DNA from: NZ13-RE01 sp049718665
GTDB lineage: Bacteria > Dictyoglomota > Dictyoglomia > Dictyoglomales > Dictyoglomaceae
Assembly: GCA_049718665.1 (NCBI GenBank)
Contig: JBNARO010000001.1
Coordinates: 1-64,000 of the forward strand
Reading direction: 5' to 3'
DNA: 64,000 bases
In this document: in pieces, positions 50,721-60,740 of the stretch
How positions within the stretch are numbered: position 1 is the stretch's first letter
Layout of the letters: the number at the start of each line of letters is the position of its first letter
Notes under the pieces: model-generated
Database searches by the model: none
The model's input: only the letters and a program-made list of their open reading frames with translations
Told to the model about the DNA's origin: nothing
Position numbers and translations under genes: made by a program

Positions 50721-52100
50721 TTAATAAGCTCCCTTTCCAAGAATAACAGAGGGTATAGTTTTCAGTATAATTTTCAAATCTAAGGCTAAGGACCAATTTT
50801 GAATATAATATAAATCTAATTGAATTCTTCGGGCATAATCTACATCACTCCTTCCACTAACCTGCCAAAGTCCAGTAAGTCCCGGCTTCACCCTTAAAAT
50901 TTCTTCAGCAAAAGGACCATACTTTAAAAGTTCTTTTCTCACTACAGGTCTTGGTCCTACAATACTCATCTCTCCTTTTAAAATATTAAAAAGCTGAGGA
51001 ATTTCGTCCAAACTCCATTTCCTAAGAAACTTTCCTACCCTCGTAACTCTTGGGTCTTCTTTTAACTTGAAATTCTTTTCAAACTCTAATTTTAATTGAG
51101 GATTACTTTCTAAAATCTTATCAGCATCTTTATACATAGTCCTAAATTTCCATATGTATATATCTTTTCCATATCTTCCAACCCTTTTATGTTTAAAGAT
51201 AACAGGTCCTTCAGAATCCAATTTTATCAAGAGAGATATGATAATAATCAAGGGGAGAAAAAAAATAAGACCAAAAGTTGCAAAAATAATATCTATAATT
51301 TCCTTTATGTATCCTTGCCATCCCTCAAGATTAGAAGACTGAATCCTTACAACAGGAATACCACTTATCTCATCAAATATAATCTTAGAACCAAAAAGAA
51401 GATAAAGCTCAGGAACTACTTTAACTACAATTCCCTTTTTTCTTGATATTTCTAACAGATATAATATTTCTTCATTTTTAATGGGATGAGTTATTATAAT
51501 CTCATGGAAATCTCCCATTCTATCCAAGTAATCCTTCAAACAAGAAACATGAGGAATATTTTTATATAATCTATATCCTGTCCAAGGATTTTTCTTCCAG
51601 AAATCTATGAGAATATTTGCTATTTCATTTTCCCCTACTAAAAGAATCTTAGTTATACTTTTCTCAAATCTAAATAGTCCCCATCTTAATAAGAAAAAAA
51701 TTATCCTGTTTAAAAAGGAAAGAAAAAGAGCAGAAAATCCTGTAAGGACAAAAATTAGGCGGGAAAAGGAAAAATCTCTATAAAAGAAGGAAAGAAAGGA
51801 TAAAGTGAAAATCCCTAAGGAAACAGATAAAAATATAGGCTTAAAGGAAAAATAATTTTTTAAATCGTAGGCTCTATTCCAAAAAAGAAGGAAAAGAGAG
51901 AGTATTGCAAAAAAAATAGATAAATAAAAATAATAAGGATAAAAAACAGGAAAATCAGTTTCTGGAAGATAAAGTTCTGGAATTTTTATTAAAAAATTGA
52001 ATCTAATATAATAAGCCAATGGCACAGAAAATATTAGACTAAAGAAGTCTAATAAAATTAGAAAAAGGAGCCATAATGTTTCTCTTCTTTCTCTTTCCAT
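50721..52100 (-). CDS. Polyprenyl-phosphate sugar-1-phosphate transferase (WbaP/WcaJ-like)
   Basis: A 459-residue membrane enzyme that loads the first sugar phosphate onto the lipid carrier for exopolysaccharide or surface glycan. N-terminal region has four to five membrane segments, a middle Rossmann-like domain (ITKILLVGENEIANILIDFW), and the C-terminal catalytic domain: GPVIFKHKRVGRYGK, WKFRTMYKDAD, LRKWSLDEIPQLFNILKGEM and KPGLTGLWQVSGRSD. No other glycan genes follow, so it may work with loci elsewhere. Confidence 0.9.
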   Translation of the reverse strand: MERERRETLWLLFLILLDFFSLIFSVPLAYYIRFNFLIKIPELYLPETDFPVFYPYYFYLSIFFAILSLFLLFWNRAYDLKNYFSFKPIFLSVSLGIFTLSFLSFFYRDFSFSRLIFVLTGFSALFLSFLNRIIFFLLRWGLFRFEKSITKILLVGENEIANILIDFWKKNPWTGYRLYKNIPHVSCLKDYLDRMGDFHEIIITHPIKNEEILYLLEISRKKGIVVKVVPELYLLFGSKIIFDEISGIPVVRIQSSNLEGWQGYIKEIIDIIFATFGLIFFLPLIIIISLLIKLDSEGPVIFKHKRVGRYGKDIYIWKFRTMYKDADKILESNPQLKLEFEKNFKLKEDPRVTRVGKFLRKWSLDEIPQLFNILKGEMSIVGPRPVVRKELLKYGPFAEEILRVKPGLTGLWQVSGRSDVDYARRIQLDLYYIQNWSLALDLKIILKTIPSVILGKGAY

Positions 52101-52173
52101 TTTTGCTTGCTTTATTTTTCTTTTTGGATTATAAAAAGAAAAGGAAAGAATGTCAAAAATTTAGGAGGATCTT

Positions 52174-53157
52174 ATGAAGAGAATTTTGATATTTTTCTTA
52201 GCATTTCTTCTTTTAATATCAAATCTTTGGGCAAGTGAATGGGGAATATTAGAATTAAAAACTGAAGTATCTTCAGGGAATAATAAAACTTTGCAAAGTT
52301 ATAGCTTTCTTTTAGAAAAATGGTGGGGAGATTCTCTGGGAATTAGCATGAATTTTAGCTACGAGAACTACCTAAAATATAGATTGGGAATGCAGACTCC
52401 ATATATAAGGGGAATATATGGAAGCTTTTACCCTAATTTAAATTTCTATACAAAATATCTTAATTTCAGAGGACTATTCTTAGGTCTTTATATTTTACAA
52501 GATGAAGTTTATTTTTTAACAGGAGAAGATTTATCTACAACTTCCAAAATAAATACCTTAGGATGGCAAAGAACCTTTACTCCTCATAATTTAGGAAATT
52601 TCTCTATCACTTCTTATGGAGAAAACTATATCTTAGACATAAATCTTCTTCAAAAATATAATCTTCCCTTAGGAATCTGTTATTCTTCTGAAGAACTTTC
52701 TTTCCTTATAAAAAATTCTCAAATTTATCTTAGTGGAGTAATTAAAGGGGAAATAACTCTTGGAAATTTCTCCTTGAAAGGATATTTAGGAACAAACCAT
52801 TCTCAAAATTTAGATCTATCAGATATTAAGCCTGGAGAATTCGGAGGAGAAATATCTTTGAAAGCCCCATTATCTTTAAATATTTTAAATGGATTATCTG
52901 TAGGATACTTTCAAAATTTTGACAACGGAGTAGGGAGGCTAAAACTTGGAAATTCCTTAGAATGGAAGATTTCTGATTATCTGAATATAGAATCTTCTTC
53001 CTATTTAGAATATCTATTTAGTTCTCCGGAAGAATATACCTTCTCTCAGAGTATTCAAGTAAATCTTCCTACCATGGAGGGATCCTTAGTGGGAAGTATA
53101 TATTGGAAAAAGGATGAAAATCAAACGATAGGTTTAAAAATATCTTACCAATTTTAG
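52174..53157 (+). CDS. Probable outer-membrane beta-barrel protein, unknown
   Basis: A 327-residue secreted protein with a signal peptide (MKR, hydrophobic run, cleavage near LWAS). The mature part has alternating polar/hydrophobic strands rich in Tyr, Leu, Ser and Gly and no membrane helix. It ends in LKISYQF: a C-terminal Phe with alternating hydrophobics is the signal recognised by the BAM machinery. I do not recognise a specific family. It is followed 12 bp later by a LolA-like gene. Confidence 0.6.
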   Translation: MKRILIFFLAFLLLISNLWASEWGILELKTEVSSGNNKTLQSYSFLLEKWWGDSLGISMNFSYENYLKYRLGMQTPYIRGIYGSFYPNLNFYTKYLNFRGLFLGLYILQDEVYFLTGEDLSTTSKINTLGWQRTFTPHNLGNFSITSYGENYILDINLLQKYNLPLGICYSSEELSFLIKNSQIYLSGVIKGEITLGNFSLKGYLGTNHSQNLDLSDIKPGEFGGEISLKAPLSLNILNGLSVGYFQNFDNGVGRLKLGNSLEWKISDYLNIESSSYLEYLFSSPEEYTFSQSIQVNLPTMEGSLVGSIYWKKDENQTIGLKISYQF

Positions 53158-53169
53158 GAGGTTTTAAAG

Positions 53170-53895
53170 ATGAAAAGGCTTTTCTCAATCATATTAATTT
53201 TAGCTATATTAACAACCCCTATTTTCTCACAAGTTTCTGGAGAGTCTTTAATTAAAGACTTATATCAGAAATGGAGTTCTATAAAAGATCTTCAAATGAA
53301 ATTTTCTATTACTCTATATACTTATTCCACTAAAGGAGAAAGTTTATCTCAAAAAATGACTATGGAAATGTTATATATTTCTCAACCTCAAGTTTTAAGG
53401 ATTAATTTTTTAGAGCCTGCCCTTTTTGCGGGTCAAATTGTTCTTTTAGATTCTGAGAAAAAATTAATGAGAATTTACATTCCTTCTACAAAACAAATTA
53501 TGGAAAGTGAATTAACACAAACTTCTACTTTTACCGCTTCTCTCTTTAATATCCCAGGAGTTAGTGGAAAGGAAGAAGGTTTTACTTTTGATGTAACAGA
53601 AACCATAGAGAAAAATCAAAAAATATATAAAATAACAGGAAAACCTAATACTCCTGAATTAAAAACTATAATGTCCTATTTTGAGCTTTTCATTAGTAAA
53701 GATGAATTAAAACCACTAAGATTTAAAATGTATGATATTGAGCAACGGCTATATATGGATATAATCTGGTTAGAGATTAAAATAAATCAAAATTTATCTC
53801 TAAATAAAATAAGAACATTACCTCAGGGAAAAGCTATAAAACAAAAAGAATTACAAAACATTACTCCTCTTCCCTTCTTTGCTCCCGCAAAATAG
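53170..53895 (+). CDS. LolA-like outer-membrane lipoprotein-sorting protein
   Basis: A 241-residue secreted protein: signal peptide ending near PIFSQ, then the LolA-type start ESLIKDLYQKWSSIKDLQMKF and a beta-rich body with PQVLRINFLEP and VLLDSEKKLMRIYIP. LolA carries lipoproteins to the outer membrane; this version resembles the longer group also seen in deep-branching thermophiles. Co-transcribed with the barrel-like protein. The end overlaps a terminator stem. Confidence 0.75.
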   Translation: MKRLFSIILILAILTTPIFSQVSGESLIKDLYQKWSSIKDLQMKFSITLYTYSTKGESLSQKMTMEMLYISQPQVLRINFLEPALFAGQIVLLDSEKKLMRIYIPSTKQIMESELTQTSTFTASLFNIPGVSGKEEGFTFDVTETIEKNQKIYKITGKPNTPELKTIMSYFELFISKDELKPLRFKMYDIEQRLYMDIIWLEIKINQNLSLNKIRTLPQGKAIKQKELQNITPLPFFAPAK

Positions 53896-53917
53896 GGGGA
53901 CAAAAATCCCCCTATTT
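53890..53917. terminator. Bidirectional terminator between the LolA-like gene and glk
   Basis: Perfect stem AAATAGGGGG (53890-53899) with CCCCCTATTT (53908-53917) around an A-rich loop. The stem includes the stop codons of both convergent genes. Confidence 0.85.
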
Positions 53918-54850
53918 CATATTACTTAATGCTAAGGCTAAAGCTCCATATATCCCTACGTCTTCTCCTAATTGGGCTAAAACAATCTCAACCTTATCTA
54001 TAGGAACTAATTTTACTCTCTCTTTAACTACTCTCTTGACAGTTTCTAAAACTTCTTCTCCCGCATTCATTATTCCTCCACCAAGAACTACTCTTTCAGG
54101 GCTTACAATGGTTATAACATTTCCTATACCAATTCCCAGATACTCCAATGCGGACTTCCAAATTTTTTCTGCGATTTTATCTCCCTGAAGATATGCAGAC
54201 CTTACCATTTTTGCAGAGATTTTTTCTCTTTTACTCCACTCTTTTAAAATAGTATCCTCTCCTCTCAAGACTGCCTCTTCTGCTCTTTTTGCAATAGCAG
54301 TTCCTGACGCTAAAGCCTCAAGGCATCCTCTATTTCCACAATTACAAAGAGGACCATCAGGTAGAATAGTTTGATGCCCTACCTCTCCCGCACTATCTCT
54401 CTGTCCATGAAGAATCTTTCCATCAATAATGACTCCTCCACCAATTCCTGTGCTTACAGTAATATAAACTAAATTTTTTACCCCTTTTCCTGCTCCAAAA
54501 TAATATTCTCCTAAGCAAGCACAATTTGCATCATTATCTAAAAATACAGGAATTTTTAACGCATCTTCAAGATCCCTTTTTAAAGGAACATTATCCCAAC
54601 CTGGAAGATTAGGAGGAGAAAGAATAACTCCCTTTTCACTATCCAAAGGTCCTCCACATCCAACTCCTAAAGCAATGGTATCATGAGTTTTTAGTTTTTT
54701 AAGATTTTCTATTATCTCTTCTATAATCTTCTTATATCCTCTTTCTACATTTGTAGGGAAAATTATTTTTTCTTCAAGTTTTCCATCTTCTGAAAATCTT
54801 CCTAAGGCAATTTTAGTACCACCAATATCTAAAGCTAAGAATCTTTCCAT
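53912..54850 (-). CDS. glk: ROK-family glucokinase
   Basis: A 312-residue sugar kinase that phosphorylates glucose with ATP. Phosphate-1 motif LDIGGTKIALGRF (7-19), GCGGPLDSEKGV, sugar-binding DNDANCACLGE near 104, the ROK zinc motif CNCGNRGCLEALASG near 168, and adenosine-binding VVLGGGIMNAG near 265. Start supported by GAGGAGG. It overlaps the alkyltransferase gene by 38 bp and is the last gene of the repair operon. Confidence 0.9.
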   Translation of the reverse strand: MERFLALDIGGTKIALGRFSEDGKLEEKIIFPTNVERGYKKIIEEIIENLKKLKTHDTIALGVGCGGPLDSEKGVILSPPNLPGWDNVPLKRDLEDALKIPVFLDNDANCACLGEYYFGAGKGVKNLVYITVSTGIGGGVIIDGKILHGQRDSAGEVGHQTILPDGPLCNCGNRGCLEALASGTAIAKRAEEAVLRGEDTILKEWSKREKISAKMVRSAYLQGDKIAEKIWKSALEYLGIGIGNVITIVSPERVVLGGGIMNAGEEVLETVKRVVKERVKLVPIDKVEIVLAQLGEDVGIYGALALALSNMK

Positions 54851-55301
54851 TTTCCGCCTCCTCTATACCTTCTATTTTTAATAGCCATTTTTTAAAATCT
54901 CCTCCTAAACTAAAATTCCCTATCTCTCCATTATTTTTTATAACTCTATGACAGGGAATTACTAAAAGATATGGATTTTTTGCCATAGCCTGACCTACCG
55001 CCCTTGCTTCCATACTTTTCCCTACTTTTTCTGACAACATTTTATAGGATATCACTTTCCCATATGGAATTTTCCGTGCAGTCTCATAAACTTTTTTATA
55101 AAAAGGAGGAATATTAGAAAAGTCCAATAAAATTTCAGAAAAATCTACCTTTTCTCCATTAAAATATGCTTTGAAAAGTTCATAATAGGGAAATTTTCCC
55201 TTTGCATCTATGTATTCTCTTTGCCAGTAAATCTTTTTAATAATCTCTCCTTCAAAATCTACCACCAAATACCCATCCCTTACAGGAAGTATCCCTATCA
55301 A
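54813..55301 (-). CDS. ogt: Methylated-DNA--protein-cysteine methyltransferase (Ogt)
   Basis: A 162-residue suicide DNA-repair protein that moves O6-alkyl groups from guanine to its own cysteine, in the PCHRVI motif near residue 118. The DNA-binding helix with the Arg finger, MEARAVGQAMAKNP, precedes it, and the usual GGFSGG is IGNFSLGG here. It overlaps uvrA by 4 bp and glk by 38 bp, so all are translated together. Confidence 0.93.
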   Translation of the reverse strand: MIGILPVRDGYLVVDFEGEIIKKIYWQREYIDAKGKFPYYELFKAYFNGEKVDFSEILLDFSNIPPFYKKVYETARKIPYGKVISYKMLSEKVGKSMEARAVGQAMAKNPYLLVIPCHRVIKNNGEIGNFSLGGDFKKWLLKIEGIEEAENGKILSFRYWWY

Positions 55302-58132
55302 ACTAATATTCCCCTTTCAGAGAAAAGAATCTTTCTTAAAAATTGTCCTGTATAAGATTGGGGAACCTTTGCAACTTCTTCAGGGGTTCCTTCTGCAACA
55401 ATTTCTCCTCCTCTTTCTCCCCCTTCAGGACCTAAATCAATTATGTAATCTGCAGTTTTTATAACCTCTAAGTTATGCTCAATAACCAAGACTGTATTCC
55501 CATTATCAACCAACCTATGAAGAAGATTAACAAGCTTTTCTACATCAGCAAAATGAAGACCTGTAGTGGGTTCATCTAATATATAAAAAGTTCTTCCTGT
55601 GCTTTTTCTGGATAGTTCTGCTGCCAACTTTATTCTCTGGGCTTCTCCCCCAGAAAGAGTTGTTGCAGGCTGTCCTAATTTTATATACCCTAATCCTACA
55701 TCATACAAGATTTGAAGTTTCCTTTTTATAGAAGGAAATTTATCAAAAAATTCCAATGCAGATTCTACACTCATATCCAAAACATCTGCAATATTTTTCC
55801 CTTTAAAAGTTATTTCTAAGGTTTCACTATTGTATCTTTTCCCTTTACAGACCTCACAGGGAATATAAATATCAGGAAGAAAATGCATTTCAACCTTTAC
55901 CATACCTTCTCCATGGCAAGCTTCACATCTTCCTCCTTTAACATTAAAGCTAAATCTTCCAGGCTTATATCCTCTCATTCTTGCTTCAGGAAGTTCAGCA
56001 AACAATTCCCTTATATCTGTGAAAAGACCTGTATAAGTAGCGGGATTAGATCTTGGAGTTCTTCCTATAGGAGATTGATCAATGATAATAACTTTATCTA
56101 TGTATTCTACCCCTAAAATCTCATCATAATTTTTCCCTCTTATCTTTTTGCCATATATTGCTTTTTGAAGAGCGGGATATATAACTTCCTCTACTAAAGT
56201 ACTTTTCCCTGAACCTGAAACTCCTGTAAGGCAGACAAAAGTTCCAAGAGGTATTTTTACATCTATATTTTTAAGATTTCTAGCTCGTGCTCCTTTTATT
56301 TCAAGCCAAGTTCTATTTCCCTTTCTTCTTTCTTTTGGTATAGGAATTCTTTTATCTCCTCTAAGGTATTGAGCGGTTATAGATGTAGGATGAGAAAGAA
56401 CTTCTTCTAAAGGACCCGCTACTACCACCTCTCCTCCATGTTCTCCTGCGCCAGGTCCTATATCCACTATGAAGTCTGCAGATCTTATAATTTCCTCATC
56501 GTGCTCTACAACTAATATAGTATTCCCTAAATCTCTTAGATTTTTAAGATTATCTATTAATCTTTTATTATCCCTGGGATGAAGTCCAATACTGGGCTCA
56601 TCTAAAACATAAATAACTCCTACAAGACCAGAACCAATTTGTGTAGCCAATCTTACCCTTTGAGATTCGCCCCCAGATAAAGTATCTGCGGAACGATCCA
56701 AAGTTAAATAATCAACTCCTACTTCAATAAGGAATTTCACTCTTTGTAAAATCTCTTTTAATATAGGCTCTGCAATAATTTTTTCTCTTTCTGTAAGATT
56801 TAGATTTATAAGAAAGTCTTTAAGCTCTAAAAGAGTTAAACTGCTTACTTCCGCAATATTCTTTCCACCTACTGTAATTGCTAATGCTTCTTTCTTTAAT
56901 CTTTTCCCTCCACATTCACTACATGGTGAAAATACCATAAATTTTTCGTAATAATCTCTTAGCTCTTCAGATTCTGTCTCTTGATATTTTTTCATAAAAA
57001 TATTTATAATCCCTTCAAAATGCCTATATCCATAAATATCCCAATCAGGATATTCTACTTCTATAGCAAAGGGAACACCATACAAAAGAGCATGCCTTTG
57101 TTTTTCTGTAAAAAATTTCAATGGAACATCTAAGGAAAATCCCAATTTTTTCCCTAAGTTTGTAAGAAGAATTCTATAATATGGAGAAATATCTTTCCCC
57201 CAAGGAATTATTCCGCCCTCAGAAATAGACTTTTCCAAATCAAGAATAAGATCAGGATCAAATTCCTTTTTTCCTCCTAATCCACTACAGGAGGGGCAAG
57301 CTCCATAAGGACTGTTAAAGGAAAAAAGGCGAGGAGTAATCTCCCCAAAACTAAATCCACACTGAGGGCAAGAAAAATTCTCGCTAAAAAGATGCTCTTT
57401 TATTTCATCTTTCCTTAACTCTTCTATTAATACTAATCCTTCACTTAATTTAAGAGAAAGCTCTATAGCCTCAAAAAGTCTACTTCTAATATCAGGTTTT
57501 ATAATAAGTCTATCTACAATTACAGAGATGTTATGCTTTTTATTCTTATCCAGCTCTATATCTTCATCCAAGGAATAAATCTCATTATCTACTTTAACTC
57601 TTAAAAATCCTTGCTTTCTTAAATTTTCCCATAATTTTTTATATTCTCCTTTTCTTCCTCTAACAACTGGAGATAAAACTTGGATCCTTGTTCCTTCTGG
57701 AAGGTTTAAAACTTTATCTACTATCTGCTCCACTGTTTGGGCTGAGATTTCAATTCCACAATTAGGGCAATGAGGTTTTCCTATATTTGCAAAGAGAAGT
57801 CTCAAATAATCATAAATTTCTGTTACGGTTCCCACTGTAGATCTGGGATTTTTTATAACAGTTTTTTGATCAATAGATATAGCAGGAGAAAGTCCCTCTA
57901 TAAAATCTACATCAGGTTTATTCAATTGTCCTAAAAATTGTCTTGCATAAGTAGATAAAGACTCTACATATCTTCTTTGACCTTCTGCATATATGGTATC
58001 AAAAGCCAAAGAAGATTTCCCAGATCCACTAATCCCAGTAAATACAATCAACTTATTTCTGGGAAGGTCTAGATTTATATTTTTAAGATTATGTTCCCTT
58101 GCTCCCCTTATTCTTATATATTTTTCACTCAT
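55298..58132 (-). CDS. uvrA: Excinuclease ABC subunit A (UvrA)
   Basis: A 944-residue damage-sensing ABC ATPase of nucleotide excision repair. Start IRIRGAREHNLKNINLDLPR, Walker A GISGSGKSS, zinc module CPQCGFSF with CPSCSG, first signature LSGGESQRVRLATQ, second Walker A GVSGSGKSTLV, zinc module CEACHGEGM with CEVCKGKRYN, and second signature LSGGEAQRIKLAAEL. Full family length. Its ATG overlaps the uvrB stop by 4 bp, so A and B are made together. Confidence 0.97.
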   Translation of the reverse strand: MSEKYIRIRGAREHNLKNINLDLPRNKLIVFTGISGSGKSSLAFDTIYAEGQRRYVESLSTYARQFLGQLNKPDVDFIEGLSPAISIDQKTVIKNPRSTVGTVTEIYDYLRLLFANIGKPHCPNCGIEISAQTVEQIVDKVLNLPEGTRIQVLSPVVRGRKGEYKKLWENLRKQGFLRVKVDNEIYSLDEDIELDKNKKHNISVIVDRLIIKPDIRSRLFEAIELSLKLSEGLVLIEELRKDEIKEHLFSENFSCPQCGFSFGEITPRLFSFNSPYGACPSCSGLGGKKEFDPDLILDLEKSISEGGIIPWGKDISPYYRILLTNLGKKLGFSLDVPLKFFTEKQRHALLYGVPFAIEVEYPDWDIYGYRHFEGIINIFMKKYQETESEELRDYYEKFMVFSPCSECGGKRLKKEALAITVGGKNIAEVSSLTLLELKDFLINLNLTEREKIIAEPILKEILQRVKFLIEVGVDYLTLDRSADTLSGGESQRVRLATQIGSGLVGVIYVLDEPSIGLHPRDNKRLIDNLKNLRDLGNTILVVEHDEEIIRSADFIVDIGPGAGEHGGEVVVAGPLEEVLSHPTSITAQYLRGDKRIPIPKERRKGNRTWLEIKGARARNLKNIDVKIPLGTFVCLTGVSGSGKSTLVEEVIYPALQKAIYGKKIRGKNYDEILGVEYIDKVIIIDQSPIGRTPRSNPATYTGLFTDIRELFAELPEARMRGYKPGRFSFNVKGGRCEACHGEGMVKVEMHFLPDIYIPCEVCKGKRYNSETLEITFKGKNIADVLDMSVESALEFFDKFPSIKRKLQILYDVGLGYIKLGQPATTLSGGEAQRIKLAAELSRKSTGRTFYILDEPTTGLHFADVEKLVNLLHRLVDNGNTVLVIEHNLEVIKTADYIIDLGPEGGERGGEIVAEGTPEEVAKVPQSYTGQFLRKILFSERGILV

Positions 58133-60117
58133 GTTAGGCTTTTCTTTTTCAAAATCTCTTTAAGTTCCTTTATCTGATCTCTCAATTGAATAGCCTTTTC
58201 AAAATCTAAATTAGCAGAAGCCTCATACATAGCCTTTTCCAACTCCCTAATCATTTCCTCTATCTCTTCTCTTTCTAACTCTTTAGAAACAGCCTTATAA
58301 TCAACTTTATTTTCCATAACCTTCTCCGTCCACTGGAATACCTCTTTTAAGGACTTCTTTATGCTTCGAGGAACAATACCATGAGCTTTATTATATTCCA
58401 TTTGAATATTCCTTCTTCTTTCTGTCTCTGCTATTGCTTTTGCCATGGATTCTGTGATAGTATCAGCATACATTATTACCTTTCCATTTATATTTCTTGC
58501 AGCTCTCCCCATGATCTGAATAAGAGACCTTTCTGATCTCAAAAATCCCTCTCTATCTGCATCTAATATAGCAATTAGAGATACTTCAGGAAGATCCAAC
58601 CCTTCTCTTAAGAGATTTATTCCTACAAGAACATCAAATCTTCCAGCCCTTAGATCTTGTAAAATGCCTGTCCTTTCTAAGGTTTCTATCTCTGAGTGTA
58701 AATAAGTAACCTTCATTCCAAGATCAGAAAGATATTCTGCCAAATCTTCTGCAGTTCTCTTTGTAAGAGTAGTTACTAAAACCCTCTCTCCCCTTCCTAC
58801 TACTTCTTTTATTTGAGATATTAAGTGTTCAATCTGTCCTTTTGTAGGATGAACCTCAATTTCTGGATCCAGAAGCCCAGTTGGTCTTATCAACTGCTCT
58901 ACGATCTGTTCTGAAACACTTAATTCAAATTCTGCGGGAGTTGCAGAGACAAAAATTACTTGATTTACTCTTTCCCAAAACTCTTCAAAAGTCAAAGGGC
59001 GATTATCATAGGCAGAAGGAAGGCGAAATCCATATTCTACAAGATTAAATTTTCTTGATCTATCTCCATAATACATTGCCTTAAGCTGAGGTATAGTAAG
59101 ATGGGATTCATCAATAAAGATAAGAAAATCATCAGGGAAATAATCCAAAAGAGTATAAGGAGGGTCTCCAGGCTTTCTTCCATCAAAATGTCTTGAATAA
59201 TTCTCTATCCCTTTGCAATATCCAATCTCCTGCAAAAGTTCCAAATCATAAAGAGTTCTTGTTTCTAATCTCTTTGCCTCTAATAATTTTCCTTGGCTTC
59301 TTAATTCTTCTAATCTTTCTTCTAATTCTCTTTTTATAGATTCAATAGCCTTCTCCAATTTATCCTCTGGAGCAATATAATGAGTTGCAGGATAAATCCA
59401 AACTTCTTTTAAATCTATGATTCTTTTTCCACTAATGGGATCAAATTCTGAAATTCTTTCCACATAATCTCCAAAATATTCTACTCTTATAGCAGTTTCT
59501 GAACCAATAGGGAATATCTCTACTATATCTCCCCTTACTCTAAACCTTCCTCTGATAAATTCATAATCATTTCTTTGATATTGAAGTTTGACTAATCTTC
59601 TTAGAAGTTTATCTCTTGGAAATTCTTCATCAATCCTTATTCTAAATACCATATGTTCATAATCTTCTGGAGATCCTAATCCATAAATACAAGATACACT
59701 GGCAACAACAATTACATCCTTCCTACTTAAAAGAGCACTTGTAGCACTATGTCTTAATCTATCAATCCTATCATTTATATCTGCATCCTTTTCAATATAT
59801 GTATCCGTTTGAGGAATGTATGCTTCAGGTTGATAATAATCATAATAGCTTACAAAATATTCTACTGCATTATAAGGGAAGAAATCTTTAAACTCACTAT
59901 AAAGCTGGGCTGCTAAGGTTTTATTAGGAGCAATTACTAAAGTTGGTTTCTGAACATTAGCAATAACATTTGCCATGGTGAAGGTTTTTCCAGAACCTGT
60001 TACCCCCACCAAAGTCTGATATTTAAGTCCTCTTTTTATTCCCTCAGTAAGTTTTTCTATGGCTTGAGGCTGGTCGCCACAAGGCTGAAACTCAGATACT
60101 AATATAAATCCAGCCAT
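58129..60117 (-). CDS. uvrB: Excinuclease ABC subunit B (UvrB)
   Basis: A 662-residue helicase-like subunit that verifies damage and loads UvrC. Walker A GVTGSGKTFT near residue 40, the beta-hairpin YDYYQPEAYIPQTDTYIEKD, helicase motif IMGRAARNINGKV, and a C-terminal UVR domain for UvrC contact (LEKAMYEASANLDFEKAIQL). It lies 14 bp after coaE. UvrC is not in this window. Confidence 0.97.
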   Translation of the reverse strand: MAGFILVSEFQPCGDQPQAIEKLTEGIKRGLKYQTLVGVTGSGKTFTMANVIANVQKPTLVIAPNKTLAAQLYSEFKDFFPYNAVEYFVSYYDYYQPEAYIPQTDTYIEKDADINDRIDRLRHSATSALLSRKDVIVVASVSCIYGLGSPEDYEHMVFRIRIDEEFPRDKLLRRLVKLQYQRNDYEFIRGRFRVRGDIVEIFPIGSETAIRVEYFGDYVERISEFDPISGKRIIDLKEVWIYPATHYIAPEDKLEKAIESIKRELEERLEELRSQGKLLEAKRLETRTLYDLELLQEIGYCKGIENYSRHFDGRKPGDPPYTLLDYFPDDFLIFIDESHLTIPQLKAMYYGDRSRKFNLVEYGFRLPSAYDNRPLTFEEFWERVNQVIFVSATPAEFELSVSEQIVEQLIRPTGLLDPEIEVHPTKGQIEHLISQIKEVVGRGERVLVTTLTKRTAEDLAEYLSDLGMKVTYLHSEIETLERTGILQDLRAGRFDVLVGINLLREGLDLPEVSLIAILDADREGFLRSERSLIQIMGRAARNINGKVIMYADTITESMAKAIAETERRRNIQMEYNKAHGIVPRSIKKSLKEVFQWTEKVMENKVDYKAVSKELEREEIEEMIRELEKAMYEASANLDFEKAIQLRDQIKELKEILKKKSLT

Positions 60118-60131
60118 TTTTTCACCCTTTT

Positions 60132-60740
60132 TTATCCATTCTTATTATTATAAGCCATTCTTTTTATATAACAAAATCTATCCTTAACTTGTTTTATGGT
60201 ATCTTCTATATCCTTAGAATTATCTATAACATAATCCGCCCTCTTTATTTTTTCTTCTAAAGAGATTTGAGCTTTTATCCTATTTATTGCCTCCTCGTAA
60301 GAAATATTGTCTCTTTTCATTAGTCTTTCCAACTGCTTTTCTAAAGGAGCATAAACCACCCAAATTTCATCAAACCAATCTTCAATTCCTACCTCAAAAA
60401 GAAGAGGGACTTCAAAGGCTAAAATTCCTTTTTTCTCTTTGTTCTTTTCTATTTCTTCTTTCATTATTTTAAGAACAGGAGGATGTAAGAGATTATTTAA
60501 CTTTTCCCTTTTCTCTTCTGAGGAAAATATGATCCTTCCAAGTTTCTTCCTGTTTAAAATTTCACCGTCAAAAACTTCGTTTCCAAAAAATTTTCTAATT
60601 TTATTTAAATAATAAGATTGGGAAAGAAGAAAGTGAACAATCTCATCAGCACTAATAACACAAGCCCCAAGATCTCTTAGAATTTTCACTACAAGACTTT
60701 TCCCTGTTGCTATTCCCCCAGTAATCCCTAAGATAAACAT
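60132..60740 (-). CDS. coaE: Dephospho-CoA kinase
   Basis: A 202-residue kinase for the last step of coenzyme A synthesis. P-loop GITGGIATGKSLV at residues 5-17, SADEIVHFLL, PLLFEVGIEDWFDEIWVVYA and the lid KRDNISYEEAINRI. It directly abuts polA upstream (stop and start adjacent); a polA-coaE pair is seen in other bacteria. Confidence 0.93.
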   Translation of the reverse strand: MFILGITGGIATGKSLVVKILRDLGACVISADEIVHFLLSQSYYLNKIRKFFGNEVFDGEILNRKKLGRIIFSSEEKREKLNNLLHPPVLKIMKEEIEKNKEKKGILAFEVPLLFEVGIEDWFDEIWVVYAPLEKQLERLMKRDNISYEEAINRIKAQISLEEKIKRADYVIDNSKDIEDTIKQVKDRFCYIKRMAYNNKNG

